This document shows, piece after piece, positions 9,686 through 17,949 of a stretch of 18,090 nucleotides of DNA (position 1 is the first letter of the stretch; each line of letters starts with the position of its first letter). The notes below the pieces were generated by a model, which made no database searches, had not been told where the DNA came from, and saw only the letters and a program-made list of their open reading frames with translations. The stretch is from S009-33 sp041694255 (GTDB lineage Bacteria; Patescibacteriota; Gracilibacteria; Absconditabacterales; Absconditicoccaceae). The stretch covers positions 1 to 18,090 of the forward strand of contig JASMTN010000032.1 of NCBI GenBank assembly GCA_041694255.1, in the 5' to 3' direction. A program made the translations under genes and the position numbers.

Positions 9686-9716
9686 TTGACTTTAAAATAC
9701 ATTTTTTTACTATACT
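9686..9716 (+). promoter_or_regulatory. Possible promoter before the zinc-ribbon membrane protein gene
   Basis: TTGACT (9686-9691) and TATACT (9711-9716) have good boxes but a 19-bp spacer. A start near 9723 would leave a leader of about 20 nt. Read-through from the upstream gene is equally possible, since no terminator is seen. Confidence 0.4.
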
Positions 9717-9743
9717 TTTATTTTTACTATTAACTAAATTAAA

Positions 9744-10916
9744 ATGTTTAATCCTATTAAAAAGCTATTTTCTTCTAAACAAACCACAAAACATAGTATA
9801 TGAGAAGAACTTACAGAAAAGCAAACTACTAAATGATGATATTTCTTGCTTGTTCTTATGTTCTTTGCTATTATATGAACTGGACAATGGACAATAAGCA
9901 TCATACAAAATATACCTGATAGACCAGATAAAACACCTTATTGTCTAGATAAACTTGTAAATACTTTTGAAAATGAAAATAGTTATAGCTACTTTGATGC
10001 TTGTTCTTCCTATGAACTTACATCTTCATATCCAAAGTTTGACTTTACAAATGAGTATAATACCCTTGAAGATGATTATAAAAAGATAGTAGATCTTAAA
10101 AAAAGTATAAACTCTTTTGAAAGAACCATAAGCACAAAAGAAAGACAGATACAAAATTACCAAGAAGACTATAATACTTCACTAACTGAAGATATTGCAA
10201 ATGAAGATAATAAAATATATGATAAATGAACTATTCAATATAAAATACAAGAATTGAATCAAGATATAGAAAATACAGAACAAAATATTACACTTAAAGA
10301 AAATCAAATTGCAAGTTTGATAAGTTCAAATTCTAAACTAATATATGATCTAAAACAAAAGTTAAAATCAGTAGAAAAAGAATATGATAGACTTTATCTT
10401 CTATATAGACTATATATTGCAGTATTATCATTTATATTTGCAATTACAGTATTTTTGATAGTATATAAGATATATTCTAGATTGAAAAAAGAAAATAGTC
10501 CTTATTCAATTATATTTTCAGTTGCAAGTTTTGCTTATGGACTTTTACTTTTACAGATAACAATATGGTTCTTATGGGATATCATACCTAAAAAATTTGC
10601 AGAATATATAATATCTTTTCTAAGTGCATTTGAACCTGCTATATATTTAATCCAATTTTTATGGCCTGTATTTATAGTATGAATATTTTGATTTATAGTA
10701 TATAAGATACAAAAAAGACTTTATAGCAAAGAAAATATTATAAAAAGATTTATAGCAGATAAAAAATGTCCAAACTGTGGTAATGAGGTTGATATTAAAA
10801 AACCTTACTGTCCATTATGTTCAAACAAAATACAAATTAAATGCCCTCATTGTAAAGAACTTACTGTAAAATGAATGCCTTATTGTTCAAATTGTTGAAA
10901 AGATATAAAAAATTAA
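9744..10916 (+). CDS. Coiled-coil membrane protein with C-terminal zinc ribbons
   Basis: This 390-residue protein is of unknown function. It has one membrane segment near residues 31-53, then a long charged region with coiled-coil character (~100-215, rich in K, E, Q, I and L). Three or four more membrane segments follow (~217-243, 250-275, 285-325). The last 45 residues hold eight cysteines in four CxxC pairs (CPNC, CPLC, CPHC, CSNC), forming two zinc ribbons like those of double-zinc-ribbon (DZANK-type) proteins. By charge the ribbons should be cytoplasmic and the coiled coil extracytoplasmic, but topology is uncertain. The stop overlaps the stop of the convergent reductase gene by 2 bp. 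It follows the sugar transferase by 63 bp. Confidence 0.78.
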
Positions 10917-12223
10917 TTATTAAAATATCTATTTTTAAATAAAGCTATAAACCAAAGTATAATAACAATAGCCATTAAAGGATATACCTTCCAAGGAAAA
11001 TACAATCAAGCAACTATTCATCAGGTTATAAAATATATATAACTTGATCTTTGTATTTTTTTCCAATATTTTCAAAGTTTTTCTTGAGAAAGTCTATTTG
11101 AAGTTAATAATAAAATAATAGCTGTTATCTCACTAAGTTTTGTTATAGCTGGCATATATAAACTCCAACCTTGTAATGTCAAGTAAGTTGCAAGTTTTGC
11201 TGGATTAAAATAAGATGATCATATAAAGTTTGTAACTATAATACTTGCTGAAAGTATTCAAAAAGCTTTTCTTAAAGTTGTAAGTTTTCTGAAAAATCAA
11301 ATACTAGGGAATATATCAGAAAGTGGTCTTATAATCATAACAAAAACAAGAGCAAACCAACTTAGATCATATAAAAATCACATATAATTATCTATAAATA
11401 GAAAATTTGAATATAAACTTCCATTAAGTTTAACATAAAACCATGTAAAAGGTATTATAATAAGGGAAAAAAGTATAACTGTCCAAGATAATTTATTTAA
11501 ATGTGGTATATTACCATTGAACCATATATCCTTAAAAAATCATGGATAAGTTCTTGATATTGTGAAGTTTTCATTAAATATTAATTTTTCATTATAATCA
11601 TTATCTAAAAGTTTCTTTTTAACTGATTCTACCATATTAGGATTTCAACAAATATATACTTCATCTTCTTTTCAAATTTTTCATAATTCATCAGTTACTC
11701 TTCAGGAATTAATACTTGAACTTACTGGCCTTGAAACTTTTATAATAACTTTTGTATTTGGATAACTTTCAAGTTTTTCTTTATAAAAAAGATCTCTTTC
11801 ATATCTTACTCAAAAGATAACAGTTTTTTCAACTTCTTTTGGTAGCTTATCTAACATAGCAATCATAGGAGCAATTCATGTTCATGTTGCTATAAAAACT
11901 TTTTTTCTTTTTGTATTTTGTAAAGTAAAATTTCACAAAGCTCATAGGAAAGTTATTTGTTTTCAAACTTTAAGTTTTTTAAAATAAGTTGATCATCTTC
12001 ATTTTTTTTCAAGTTTTACATTCAATACAAAAAAGTCTTTTCATCAAGATGATATAGAATAAGAACGAGAAAAATCTCATAAACTATCTTTTGCTTGTAA
12101 ACTTATATATTGACCTGGTTTAAAACTTAAATTTTCAGTATCAAATGTAAGTTCCAAAACATCATCTGTTAAGTATTTTTTATGTTTTAATGTAGCTTTA
12201 TTTAATATCTCACTCTTTTTCAA
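10913..12223 (-). CDS. Flavin/NAD(P)H reductase fused to a ferric-reductase-like membrane domain
   Basis: This 436-residue protein joins two parts. Residues ~10-235 form a ferredoxin-NADP reductase-like module: FKPGQYISLQ, RSYSISSGG for FAD, then ATGTGIAPM and CGNPNMV for NAD(P)H. Residues ~265-430 form about six membrane segments resembling the ferric reductase domain (LRKAFGILS, LLLTSNRLS, KYWKKIQRSSYIYF). Heme-ligand histidines expected in that domain are replaced (VTNFI where a helix histidine is usual, KKIQRS where W+.LHR is usual); there is no histidine after the one in PHLNK, before the first segment. ATG is absent; TTG at 12223 is the only upstream start before a stop, overlapping the ferredoxin gene by 26 bp. 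It likely moves electrons from NAD(P)H into the membrane for the flavin lipoprotein of the same operon. Confidence 0.82.
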
Positions 12224-12398
12224 CTTTTATAACATTTACAGGACACATAAGCTCTGCTTGTAAAATTTCAGATTCTTTTCATTCAAAGTCATTTGTTATA
12301 ACTTTTGATTTTGGGTTTACCTTAAAAACACTTGGACATAAATTTTCACAAGTTCTACAACTTATACATCAAGGTACAACTTTTACATTTTTTATCAT
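12198..12398 (-). CDS. Single-cluster [4Fe-4S] ferredoxin
   Basis: A 66-residue electron carrier. The motif GCISCRTCENLCP gives C11, C14, C17 and C21, and LMCPVNVIKVE gives C52, the layout of monocluster ferredoxins of the Pyrococcus/Thermotoga type. C11, C14, C17 and C52 would bind the cluster; C21 corresponds to the cysteine that forms a disulfide in some homologues, but its partner is missing. Glycine 10, directly before the first ligand, is TGA. The gene starts 3 bp after the apbE stop and overlaps the downstream reductase start, so all are translated from one mRNA. It probably hands electrons to, or takes them from, the reductase fusion. Confidence 0.9.
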
Positions 12399-12401
12399 TG
12401 A

Positions 12402-13235
12402 TTATTTTTTGAAATTAAATCACTTACTTTTATATATACTACCATCTTTCATTATCATAAGAGCTTGCAATCAATTAGTTTTTTCAATAATGTCTATTGC
12501 TTTTTCCAATGGAGTTACAAATATTGCAGTAGATAATATATCTGAAAAACTAGATAATTTATGTGTTGTGTATACAGCAATTTTATCTTGCTCTAAATCT
12601 TTTTTAGGGTTTATAAGGTGATTTCAATCTTTTATTTGTCTTCTATTTCATGAAGAAGAAGCAATAGAGCTATTTTCAAGTTCTATGTAACCTAAACTTT
12701 TTCAAAGCTTTAAAGGATCTTCTAGATATATTTTATGATTTCATTTTACTTTTATATCTCATCAAAAATTTATAAGAAAACTTTTATAGTTTTTATCTAA
12801 TATATTATAAATTGTATCTACCATATATCACTTTCAAACTGCTCATAATTCTATACTAACATTATTTTCAAGTATTATTTGTTTATCTTCAGTTATTTTA
12901 ATATTTTTATATCAGTAGTTTTCTTTAAGTTTTTTATTTTCTATACCATATCATATATTTTCTAAAAAAGGAAGTACAGTTATATCAAAGTATCAATAAG
13001 AAATTTCAGATATTTTTTTAGAAAGCTTTATCATAGACAATAAATCATTATCTGCATAAGCAAACTTATCTTTATTTAGTTTATATAAAAAGTTATCTTT
13101 TTTAAATCTTGAATATTTATTTTCAAATGTTTCAACTTCAAAAAAGCATTTTTCTATAATGTTTTTATCAACAAATTTATCAAAAATTGTAATTTTAAGT
13201 TCTGATCAAAGGCATTTTTTAGAAAAATTGTACAT
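12402..13235 (-). CDS. apbE: FAD:protein FMN transferase
   Basis: This 277-residue enzyme of the ApbE family attaches FMN, taken from FAD, covalently to a Thr or Ser of a target protein, usually outside the cytoplasm. Visible motifs are YFDITVLPF (~95-103), ELGAVGKGYMVD (~147-158), NFGGDIKV (~172-179), SSSGNRR with HLINPKK (~208-225) and SDILSTAIF (~244-252), in the family order. Glycines in most of these motifs are TGA. It is shorter than typical ApbE (about 320-350) and no clear signal peptide is seen, so its cellular location is uncertain. The start ATG lies 1 bp after the stop of the FMN-binding lipoprotein, the obvious substrate. Confidence 0.88.
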
Positions 13236-13236
13236 T

Positions 13237-13656
13237 TTATCTATTTTTAATAGTATCTACAAAAGCTTCACTTGTTAATGAACTTCCTGATATATATACA
13301 TCTTCTGCTTCTTCTATATCTTCTCATACAAGATATTGTATCTTTTCATTAAATTCACTAACATCAAATGTTGTTGCATTAACATTGATAGATTCTATAG
13401 TATTATTTTCATTTAAAGAATAATTTATTACCATATCAACTTCTGTTTTGGGGTTTTTATAGCTAGCATCAAGTTTTTCTACTTTATTATTTGTTGTATC
13501 TTCATTTGAATTTTGGTTATCTCAAGAAAAGCTATTTTCCATTTCATTTTCTATTTGTTCATTGGTATTGTTATTTTCCATATTTTCATTAGCTGTTTCT
13601 TGGTTTGTACAAGAAGCTAAAAATACAAATAATATAAGTATATATATATTTTTCAT
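13237..13656 (-). CDS. Lipoprotein with minimal FMN-binding domain
   Basis: This 139-residue secreted lipoprotein has a hydrophobic signal and lipobox LASC with the lipidated cysteine at residue 16. A low-complexity linker rich in Asn and Glu (17-60) leads to a compact domain (~65-139). That domain ends in DVYISGSSLTSEAFVDTIK, matching the FMN_bind signature SGAT.TS with Ser in place of the flavin-accepting Thr (SGSSLTS). The preceding strands (TEVDMVINYSL, TIESINVNATTF) also fit that family. It is the first gene of the operon and sits 1 bp before apbE, which would flavinylate it. It would act as the outer electron carrier. The FMN assignment rests on this short motif and on context. Confidence 0.78.
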
Positions 13657-13687
13657 TTTTAATATGTTATGTTATAAATATAAGAAA

Positions 13688-13715
13688 CTTATAAATTTTT
13701 TACTTACAAAATCAA
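13688..13715 (-). promoter_or_regulatory. Likely promoter of the flavin electron-transfer operon
   Basis: On the minus strand, TTGATT (13710-13715) and TATAAG (13688-13693) are 16 bp apart, giving a start near 13681 and a leader of about 25 nt. It directly follows the terminator of the upstream thioredoxin-fold gene, so the operon is probably transcribed independently. Confidence 0.5.
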
Positions 13716-13716
13716 A

Positions 13717-13745
13717 TAAAAAAAGATCACCCAAGTAAGGTGATT
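13717..13745 (-). terminator. Intrinsic terminator after the DsbA-like gene
   Basis: ATCACC (13726-13731) pairs with GGTGAT (13739-13744) around a 7-nt loop. On the minus strand it is followed by a C and a run of seven T residues. It lies right after the DsbA-like stop codon. Confidence 0.8.
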
Positions 13746-13749
13746 CTTA

Positions 13750-14502
13750 TTATTTTATCATCTTTGATATTACATCATTAAATGAACTTACAGGATATGC
13801 ACCTTGTATAACAACATACCTTCATGTTTCATTGTCAATAAGAACATTTCATGGTGTTCATCTTATTCAAAATATATTTTTTCATTCATTTAAGCTTTTT
13901 TCAACTTCATTAGAAGCTTCTTGTGAATTATAACAAGAATCTATATCTTCTTCAGATATTCACATATTGTAAGCTATTTGTTTATAGTTATCTTCTGTAA
14001 AATTACTTAAATTAGAAAATACATTATCCATATATTCATGATATTTTTCTGCACCTTCTAATTGTCAAACACACTGAAGCACCTTAGCTCACTTTTTAGC
14101 TGATGGATGCAAACTAATTATAGGAAAGTTTTTAAATGAATGATTAACTTTTCAATTATTATCATCCATAACTTGTGATATAACTCATTGATCATTTTGT
14201 CTTTTACAGTAAGGACATTCTAGATCAGAATACTCTAACCATGTTATTCTTGCATCTTCAGGTCATTCAATAAAAGAATTATCTTTTATTCTATTTAATT
14301 CATTTATAGATAAAGATCATTGAGTAAATCTAGGATTTAAATTTTCTATTTTACTAGATTCTTTTTGATATTCTTGTCAATTATTAGAGTCAACTTGATT
14401 ATTGGAGTTGTTAGAATTATTATACATATAATAACCTACTAATAAAATAATTAATAATCATATAATAGAATATAATATATTTTCTTTAATATTTTGTTTC
14501 AT
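13750..14502 (-). CDS. Membrane-anchored DsbA-like thiol oxidoreductase
   Basis: This 250-residue extracytoplasmic protein has an N-terminal membrane anchor (~9-27) and a polar Asn-rich linker. The thioredoxin fold follows, with the redox motif CPYC at residues 96-99 in YSDLECPYCKRQ. The cis-proline loop appears as RGTPGNVLI near 216-224, and further conserved elements are FKNFPI and HPSAKKGA. It matches the DsbA/DSBA-like thioredoxin family that makes or isomerises disulfides in secreted proteins (BdbD type). Two other cysteines lie in the helical insert. Several glycines, including both in the cis-Pro loop, are TGA. It sits upstream of the flavin operon on the same strand but is separated from it by a terminator. 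Confidence 0.88.
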
Positions 14503-14564
14503 AATTAAATATTTTATAAAGTTAAATAAAACAAATTTATAATAGTTACAGTTTTATATTTTTC

Positions 14565-14586
14565 AAGGTTAAAAAAAGGTTAAAAA
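14565..14586. repeat. Two tandem copies of an 11-bp unit in a divergent intergenic region
   Basis: AAGGTTAAAAA occurs twice in a row between the DsbA-like gene and the divergent lipoprotein gene. It could be a paired binding site or chance in AT-rich DNA. No strong promoter is evident in 14503-14673; TTGAAA on the minus strand near 14558-14563 has a poorly spaced TATAAA partner. Confidence 0.4.
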
Positions 14587-14673
14587 AGATAAATATATAA
14601 TTACATAAAAATATTGAAATTATTCTTAATATACTTAGCATTAAAGCAATTTTTAAACATTAATAATATAAAT

Positions 14674-15246
14674 ATGAATAAAATATTATTATTTTTCTTT
14701 TATATTGCATTATCAATATTTCTAACATGATGTACACAATTTTTTTCAAAAGAAAATAACCAACAATCAAATACATGAGATAATTCAATTGACCATGCAA
14801 ATTTTGTTGCTCATGTTGATTCAAATGCAAATGTTATATTTAGATATCCTTCTAAAGCTAAAGTTAGCCATGAATCTGGTAGAGCAAAGGTAACTTATAT
14901 ATGACCTGATAGTAAAAAAAATACAGAAATAACAGATGGTTATACTTTCTATGCATATACTAAAGAAAAAAAAGGAAGAGATATTGAAAATTTTGTGCAA
15001 AATAAATACAATAATATAAGTAATATACAAGAAAAAATAGAATCCCCTGAAGAATTTAGAATTGATTGAAAAAAAGCTTATAAATATAAAATTAAATCAG
15101 GACTTTGAACAGAAACAATTTATAATATATTTGAAAGTAATTGATACTTTATAATAGTTTCTTATTTTGTTGCTGATCCAAATAGTCTTTGATATATCGA
15201 AGATATTAAAAACATTAGAAAAACATTGGAAGTTGAAGAAAATTAA
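14674..15246 (+). CDS. Predicted lipoprotein of unknown function
   Basis: This 190-residue secreted lipoprotein has a hydrophobic signal peptide (residues 4-17) and lipobox LTGC with the cysteine at residue 20. The lipobox glycine is a TGA codon, so the signal can be recognised only under code 25. The mature part starts with a polar linker (FFSKENNQQSNTGD) and then carries FVAHVDSNANVIFRYPS, EITDGYTFYAYTKEK and GYFIIVSYFVAD, resembling small extracytoplasmic domains with a Phe-rich beta sheet (PsbP/DcrB-like), but I cannot assign a family firmly. It is divergent from the DsbA-like gene. Confidence 0.8.
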
Positions 15247-15285
15247 AAAAACTATTGAAATTTATATAAAAATATATATTAGAAA

Positions 15286-15306
15286 TATATAACATAATGT
15301 TATATA
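15286..15306. promoter_or_regulatory. 21-bp perfect palindrome, probable operator
   Basis: TATATAACAT and ATGTTATATA flank a single central A, with perfect dyad symmetry over 21 bp. It lies 25 bp upstream of the first gene of an operon that encodes its own XRE-type repressor. A site overlapping the promoter would be the usual arrangement. A TTGAAA at 15255-15260 could be the -35 box. Confidence 0.6.
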
Positions 15307-15330
15307 AATTTAACTTTTAATTTACAAAAA

Positions 15331-15705
15331 ATGAAAAAGTATGATTATCTAATGTTTTTATGAATTATTTGTATTATAGCTTGAATCAGCTTAATGACTT
15401 TTATAGACAATATAGAACAATATATAATAAATGCCATTATGAATACTTGAACTATAATGATTATTATGTCTATAATATTTAAAAAAAAGGCTGAAAATCA
15501 AGAACCTTTGGAAGATGAAAGAACAAAGTTAATAAATTATAAAGCTTTTTGATTTAGTTGGTTCATAACTTTTATTGTTTTAAATCTTTTCTTTTGGATA
15601 GATAAATTTTCTTCAATAGTAAATTCAAATATTCTTTTTTGAGTATTATCTTTAACTATGATATTTAGCTTTATAGCTTGAAAATTATACTATCATAATA
15701 AATAA
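15331..15705 (+). CDS. Small DUF2178-like membrane protein
   Basis: This 124-residue protein has four predicted membrane segments (residues ~7-24, 30-48, 73-92 and 98-118). A central loop contains EDERTKLINYKAF, similar to the DER..I..KA motif of DUF2178 proteins. It is followed 23 bp later by a second membrane protein with the same kind of loop, and then by an XRE regulator, a common arrangement for this family in Firmicutes and archaea. Function is unknown. Six glycines are TGA. Confidence 0.75.
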
Positions 15706-15728
15706 TTTTAAATATTAACTTATAAAAA

Positions 15729-16163
15729 ATGTTATTAGCAAAAAAAGAATGGTTTCAAAGAAGAAAATATGGTTGATGGTGAGTAACTCCCAGAAAATTA
15801 GAATGATGGATTTATATATTTGCTATGATTTGAATTTTGACTTTACTTCAAGTTTTTGAATTTTGGACAGATTTACAAAGAATATATATTACTTTATGAT
15901 GGTTGATGTTGCTTGCTATTGATATTATACCTATTATGTTTACTCTTGAAAAAGACGAAAGAGAACACAAGATAGAAGCAATATCTGAAAGAAATGCTGC
16001 TTGGATGATGTCTTTTGTTTTGACAATATGAATAGTGTATGAAACTATATTAAGCTGACTAAATGGAGAGGTTGAAGTAAATATATTTTTGATTATTGCT
16101 CTTATATCTTGAGTTATCATAAAAAGTATATCAAACTATATTTTAGAAAAAAAATGAGAATAA
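15729..16163 (+). CDS. Second DUF2178-like membrane protein
   Basis: This 144-residue protein starts with a basic, aromatic segment (EWFQRRKYGGWGVTPRKLEGW), in which four glycines are TGA, and has four predicted membrane helices. A cytoplasmic loop, EKDEREHKIEAISERNAAW, carries the DER..I..+A pattern shared with the preceding gene, suggesting the two are distant paralogues or form a pair. The XRE gene begins 1 bp after its stop, so translation is coupled. Its role is unknown. Confidence 0.75.
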
Positions 16164-16164
16164 T

Positions 16165-16368
16165 ATGCAAACAAGGATTAAAGAACTTAGAGCAAAATAC
16201 AGTCTAACACAAGAAGACCTGGCCGTAAAAGCAGGAGTAAGAAGAGAAACTATAGTTTTTTTAGAAAAATGAAAATACAACCCTTCTTTAAAACTTGCAA
16301 AAAAAATATCTATCATCTTAAAAACTCCTATAGATGATATTTTTCTATTTGAAGAAGGTGAAGTTTAA
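16165..16368 (+). CDS. XRE-family transcriptional regulator
   Basis: This 67-residue protein is a single helix-turn-helix domain of the Cro/C1 type. It has RIKELRAKYSLTQEDLA, then AGVRRETIVFLEKGKYNPSL and a final LKTPIDDIFLF helix, typical of stand-alone XRE regulators that accompany DUF2178-like membrane proteins. The glycine in LEKGKYNP is TGA at a conserved glycine. Starting 1 bp after the upstream gene, it is the last gene of the operon and probably represses it through the 21-bp palindrome upstream. Confidence 0.9.
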
Positions 16369-16401
16369 TGTCACATTTTTATAAAAAAAATAGTATTATT
16401 A

Positions 16402-16429
16402 TATATAGTTTTAAATTTAAAAATATATA
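16402..16429. repeat. 28-bp AT-only inverted repeat, one mismatch
   Basis: TATATA flanks a perfect 14-bp palindrome TTTTAAATTTAAAA, with a single mismatched pair between. It ends 3 bp before the next gene's ATG. Such symmetry is easy to obtain by chance in AT-rich DNA, but its position suggests a promoter or binding-site role. Confidence 0.35.
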
Positions 16430-16432
16430 ATT

Positions 16433-17278
16433 ATGAATAATAACAATATTAAACTTATATTAATTTTTATATTTACAATAATTATTTTTTTATGAGTTTA
16501 CTATTATGAAAGTAATAAACTTATAGACTGTTCACAAAGAGAATGTATAAACACTTTCCCTTTACAAGATAAGCAAGATAATACATCAAAACAAATTATG
16601 TGAAATATTGAAAATCAGTTTCATATCTCATCTGTAGCTGATAGCAACAATATAGAAATTACATACGAAGCAATAGATTCACAAAAAGTAGCTTGGCCAG
16701 TTGAGATAGATTATAAAGTATATGAAAATCAAAATATTATAGAAAAATGAAATTATAACTATAATCAAAAACAAACACCTGTAAAAATCAACATTCTAAG
16801 AAAAGAAGATAAAGAATATACAATAATTTCAAACATTACAGACAAAAACCAACAAACAGTAAATAAAAGTTCTTTAACTATAAACCGTTTGGATGAGGTA
16901 AAAACAGGACAAACACTATCTTTCAAAGATGAAGTAAATCATATCAAAGATAATATCAATGATATAGTTTCAGATTTTGAAAAAGAACCTACAAATTGAA
17001 ATTGGTATGTTGTAGATATAAGATTTATAAAAACTCAAGATGAAGTTGCCAAGAAAGAAAATTGAAAAATAAATATAAATTCTGATGCAGTAGTTATCTT
17101 TGAAGATGGACACTATTCTTATTTAGTAAAATTGGAAAAAGAAAACAATGAGTATAAACCTGTATGATACTACAATTTTGTACAAAAACCTGGTGAGAAA
17201 GTTGGATGGAAAATGTTTTGAACAGATAAAGCTTTGGAGATTTGAGAAGTCATCCACCATTGGTCTATAGAACAGTAA
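16433..17278 (+). CDS. Signal-anchored extracytoplasmic protein, unknown function
   Basis: This 281-residue protein has one N-terminal hydrophobic anchor (residues ~7-24) followed by a large soluble part that should lie outside the cytoplasm. Two cysteines at ~33 and ~38 (IDCSQRECINT) could form a disulfide, possibly by way of the nearby DsbA-like enzyme. The rest alternates beta strands with a helix near 170-190 (KDEVNHIKDNINDIVSDF). I recognise no family. Seven in-frame TGA glycines are needed to read it through. The stop TAA is followed 22 bp later by another small gene on the same strand. Confidence 0.75.
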
Positions 17279-17300
17279 TTTTATTATTTCAAAACAATTT

Positions 17301-17540
17301 ATGAAAATAAAAGAATATATCGTTGCTATAATAACTGCAATTTGTCTGCTATCTTTAGCTTATTTCTCATCCAAAAACGAAATAAAGTTTAATTTTATTC
17401 TGTCAAATGCTCCTTTCTTTGTGTTTTTTATATATTTGATAAGTAGCTCAAAAATAGAAAATAATACTAAAAATATTACAATATGGAGTATAATGATTAT
17501 TTTAGTAACAATATCTATAATGTTAATTAATTTTATATAA
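17301..17540 (+). CDS. Small three-helix membrane protein
   Basis: This 79-residue protein has three hydrophobic segments (residues ~6-23, 31-48 and 57-78) and short polar loops. It is one of the few genes here without an in-frame TGA, so it reads the same in the standard code. No family is recognised. It lies 22 bp after the anchored protein gene and 14 bp before the next, which suggests an operon. Its short length leaves some doubt, but context supports it. Confidence 0.6.
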   Translation: MKIKEYIVAIITAICLLSLAYFSSKNEIKFNFILSNAPFFVFFIYLISSSKIENNTKNITIWSIMIILVTISIMLINFI

Positions 17541-17554
17541 TTTAAAAATAAACT

Positions 17555-17947
17555 ATGAAAAAGAAAACTAAATATACGATATGATCAATAATTTTTGTTA
17601 TTTGAGTTACTTTATTGTTAAGTTTTGTATCTATTGTTAAAATTTGAGTTTACAATCCTTTTATGAGCATTTATTGATTTGCTCAAATAACTTTTTTTGA
17701 TAAAGATTTTGTAAAACTGCAAAATAATCCTGAAGTGTATATTGCAAAACCAAATCCAAAGGACAATAGCTCATTTAATGTATTAGTAGATTATATAGAA
17801 AGTCTTTGATATGAGTATTTAGAAGATGAAAGAATGGCTTCTTTGCTCATTTTTAAGAAAACAGATAAGGATTATATTATGCATGTAAATTTTAGAACAA
17901 ACAAGTATTATACTTTATGGACAAATTTTAATAAAAGTATTGAGTAG
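17555..17947 (+). CDS. Membrane-anchored small protein, unknown function
   Basis: This 130-residue protein has a hydrophobic N-terminal segment (~8-28), a second hydrophobic patch around residues 34-48, and a soluble C-terminal domain with alternating strands and a helix (NVLVDYIESLGYEYLEDER, then LLIFKKTDKDYIMHV). It is the only gene in the window ending in TAG. Five TGA glycines are in frame. No family is recognised. Its stop lies 2 bp from the stop of the convergent histidine kinase, and a perfect 12-bp palindrome, AGTTTTAAAACT (17946-17957), spans the junction. Confidence 0.72.
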
Positions 17948-17949
17948 TT

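Noticed and set aside
357..17947. Many short broken ORFs suggesting pseudogenes or frameshifts
   Set aside because: All breaks are in-frame TGA codons. Reading TGA as glycine restores full-length proteins with intact motifs, so these are not pseudogenes.
357..17947. UGA read as tryptophan or selenocysteine
   Set aside because: TGG is still used for Trp, TGA falls on conserved glycines, and it is far too frequent for selenocysteine; no SECIS-like context was seen.
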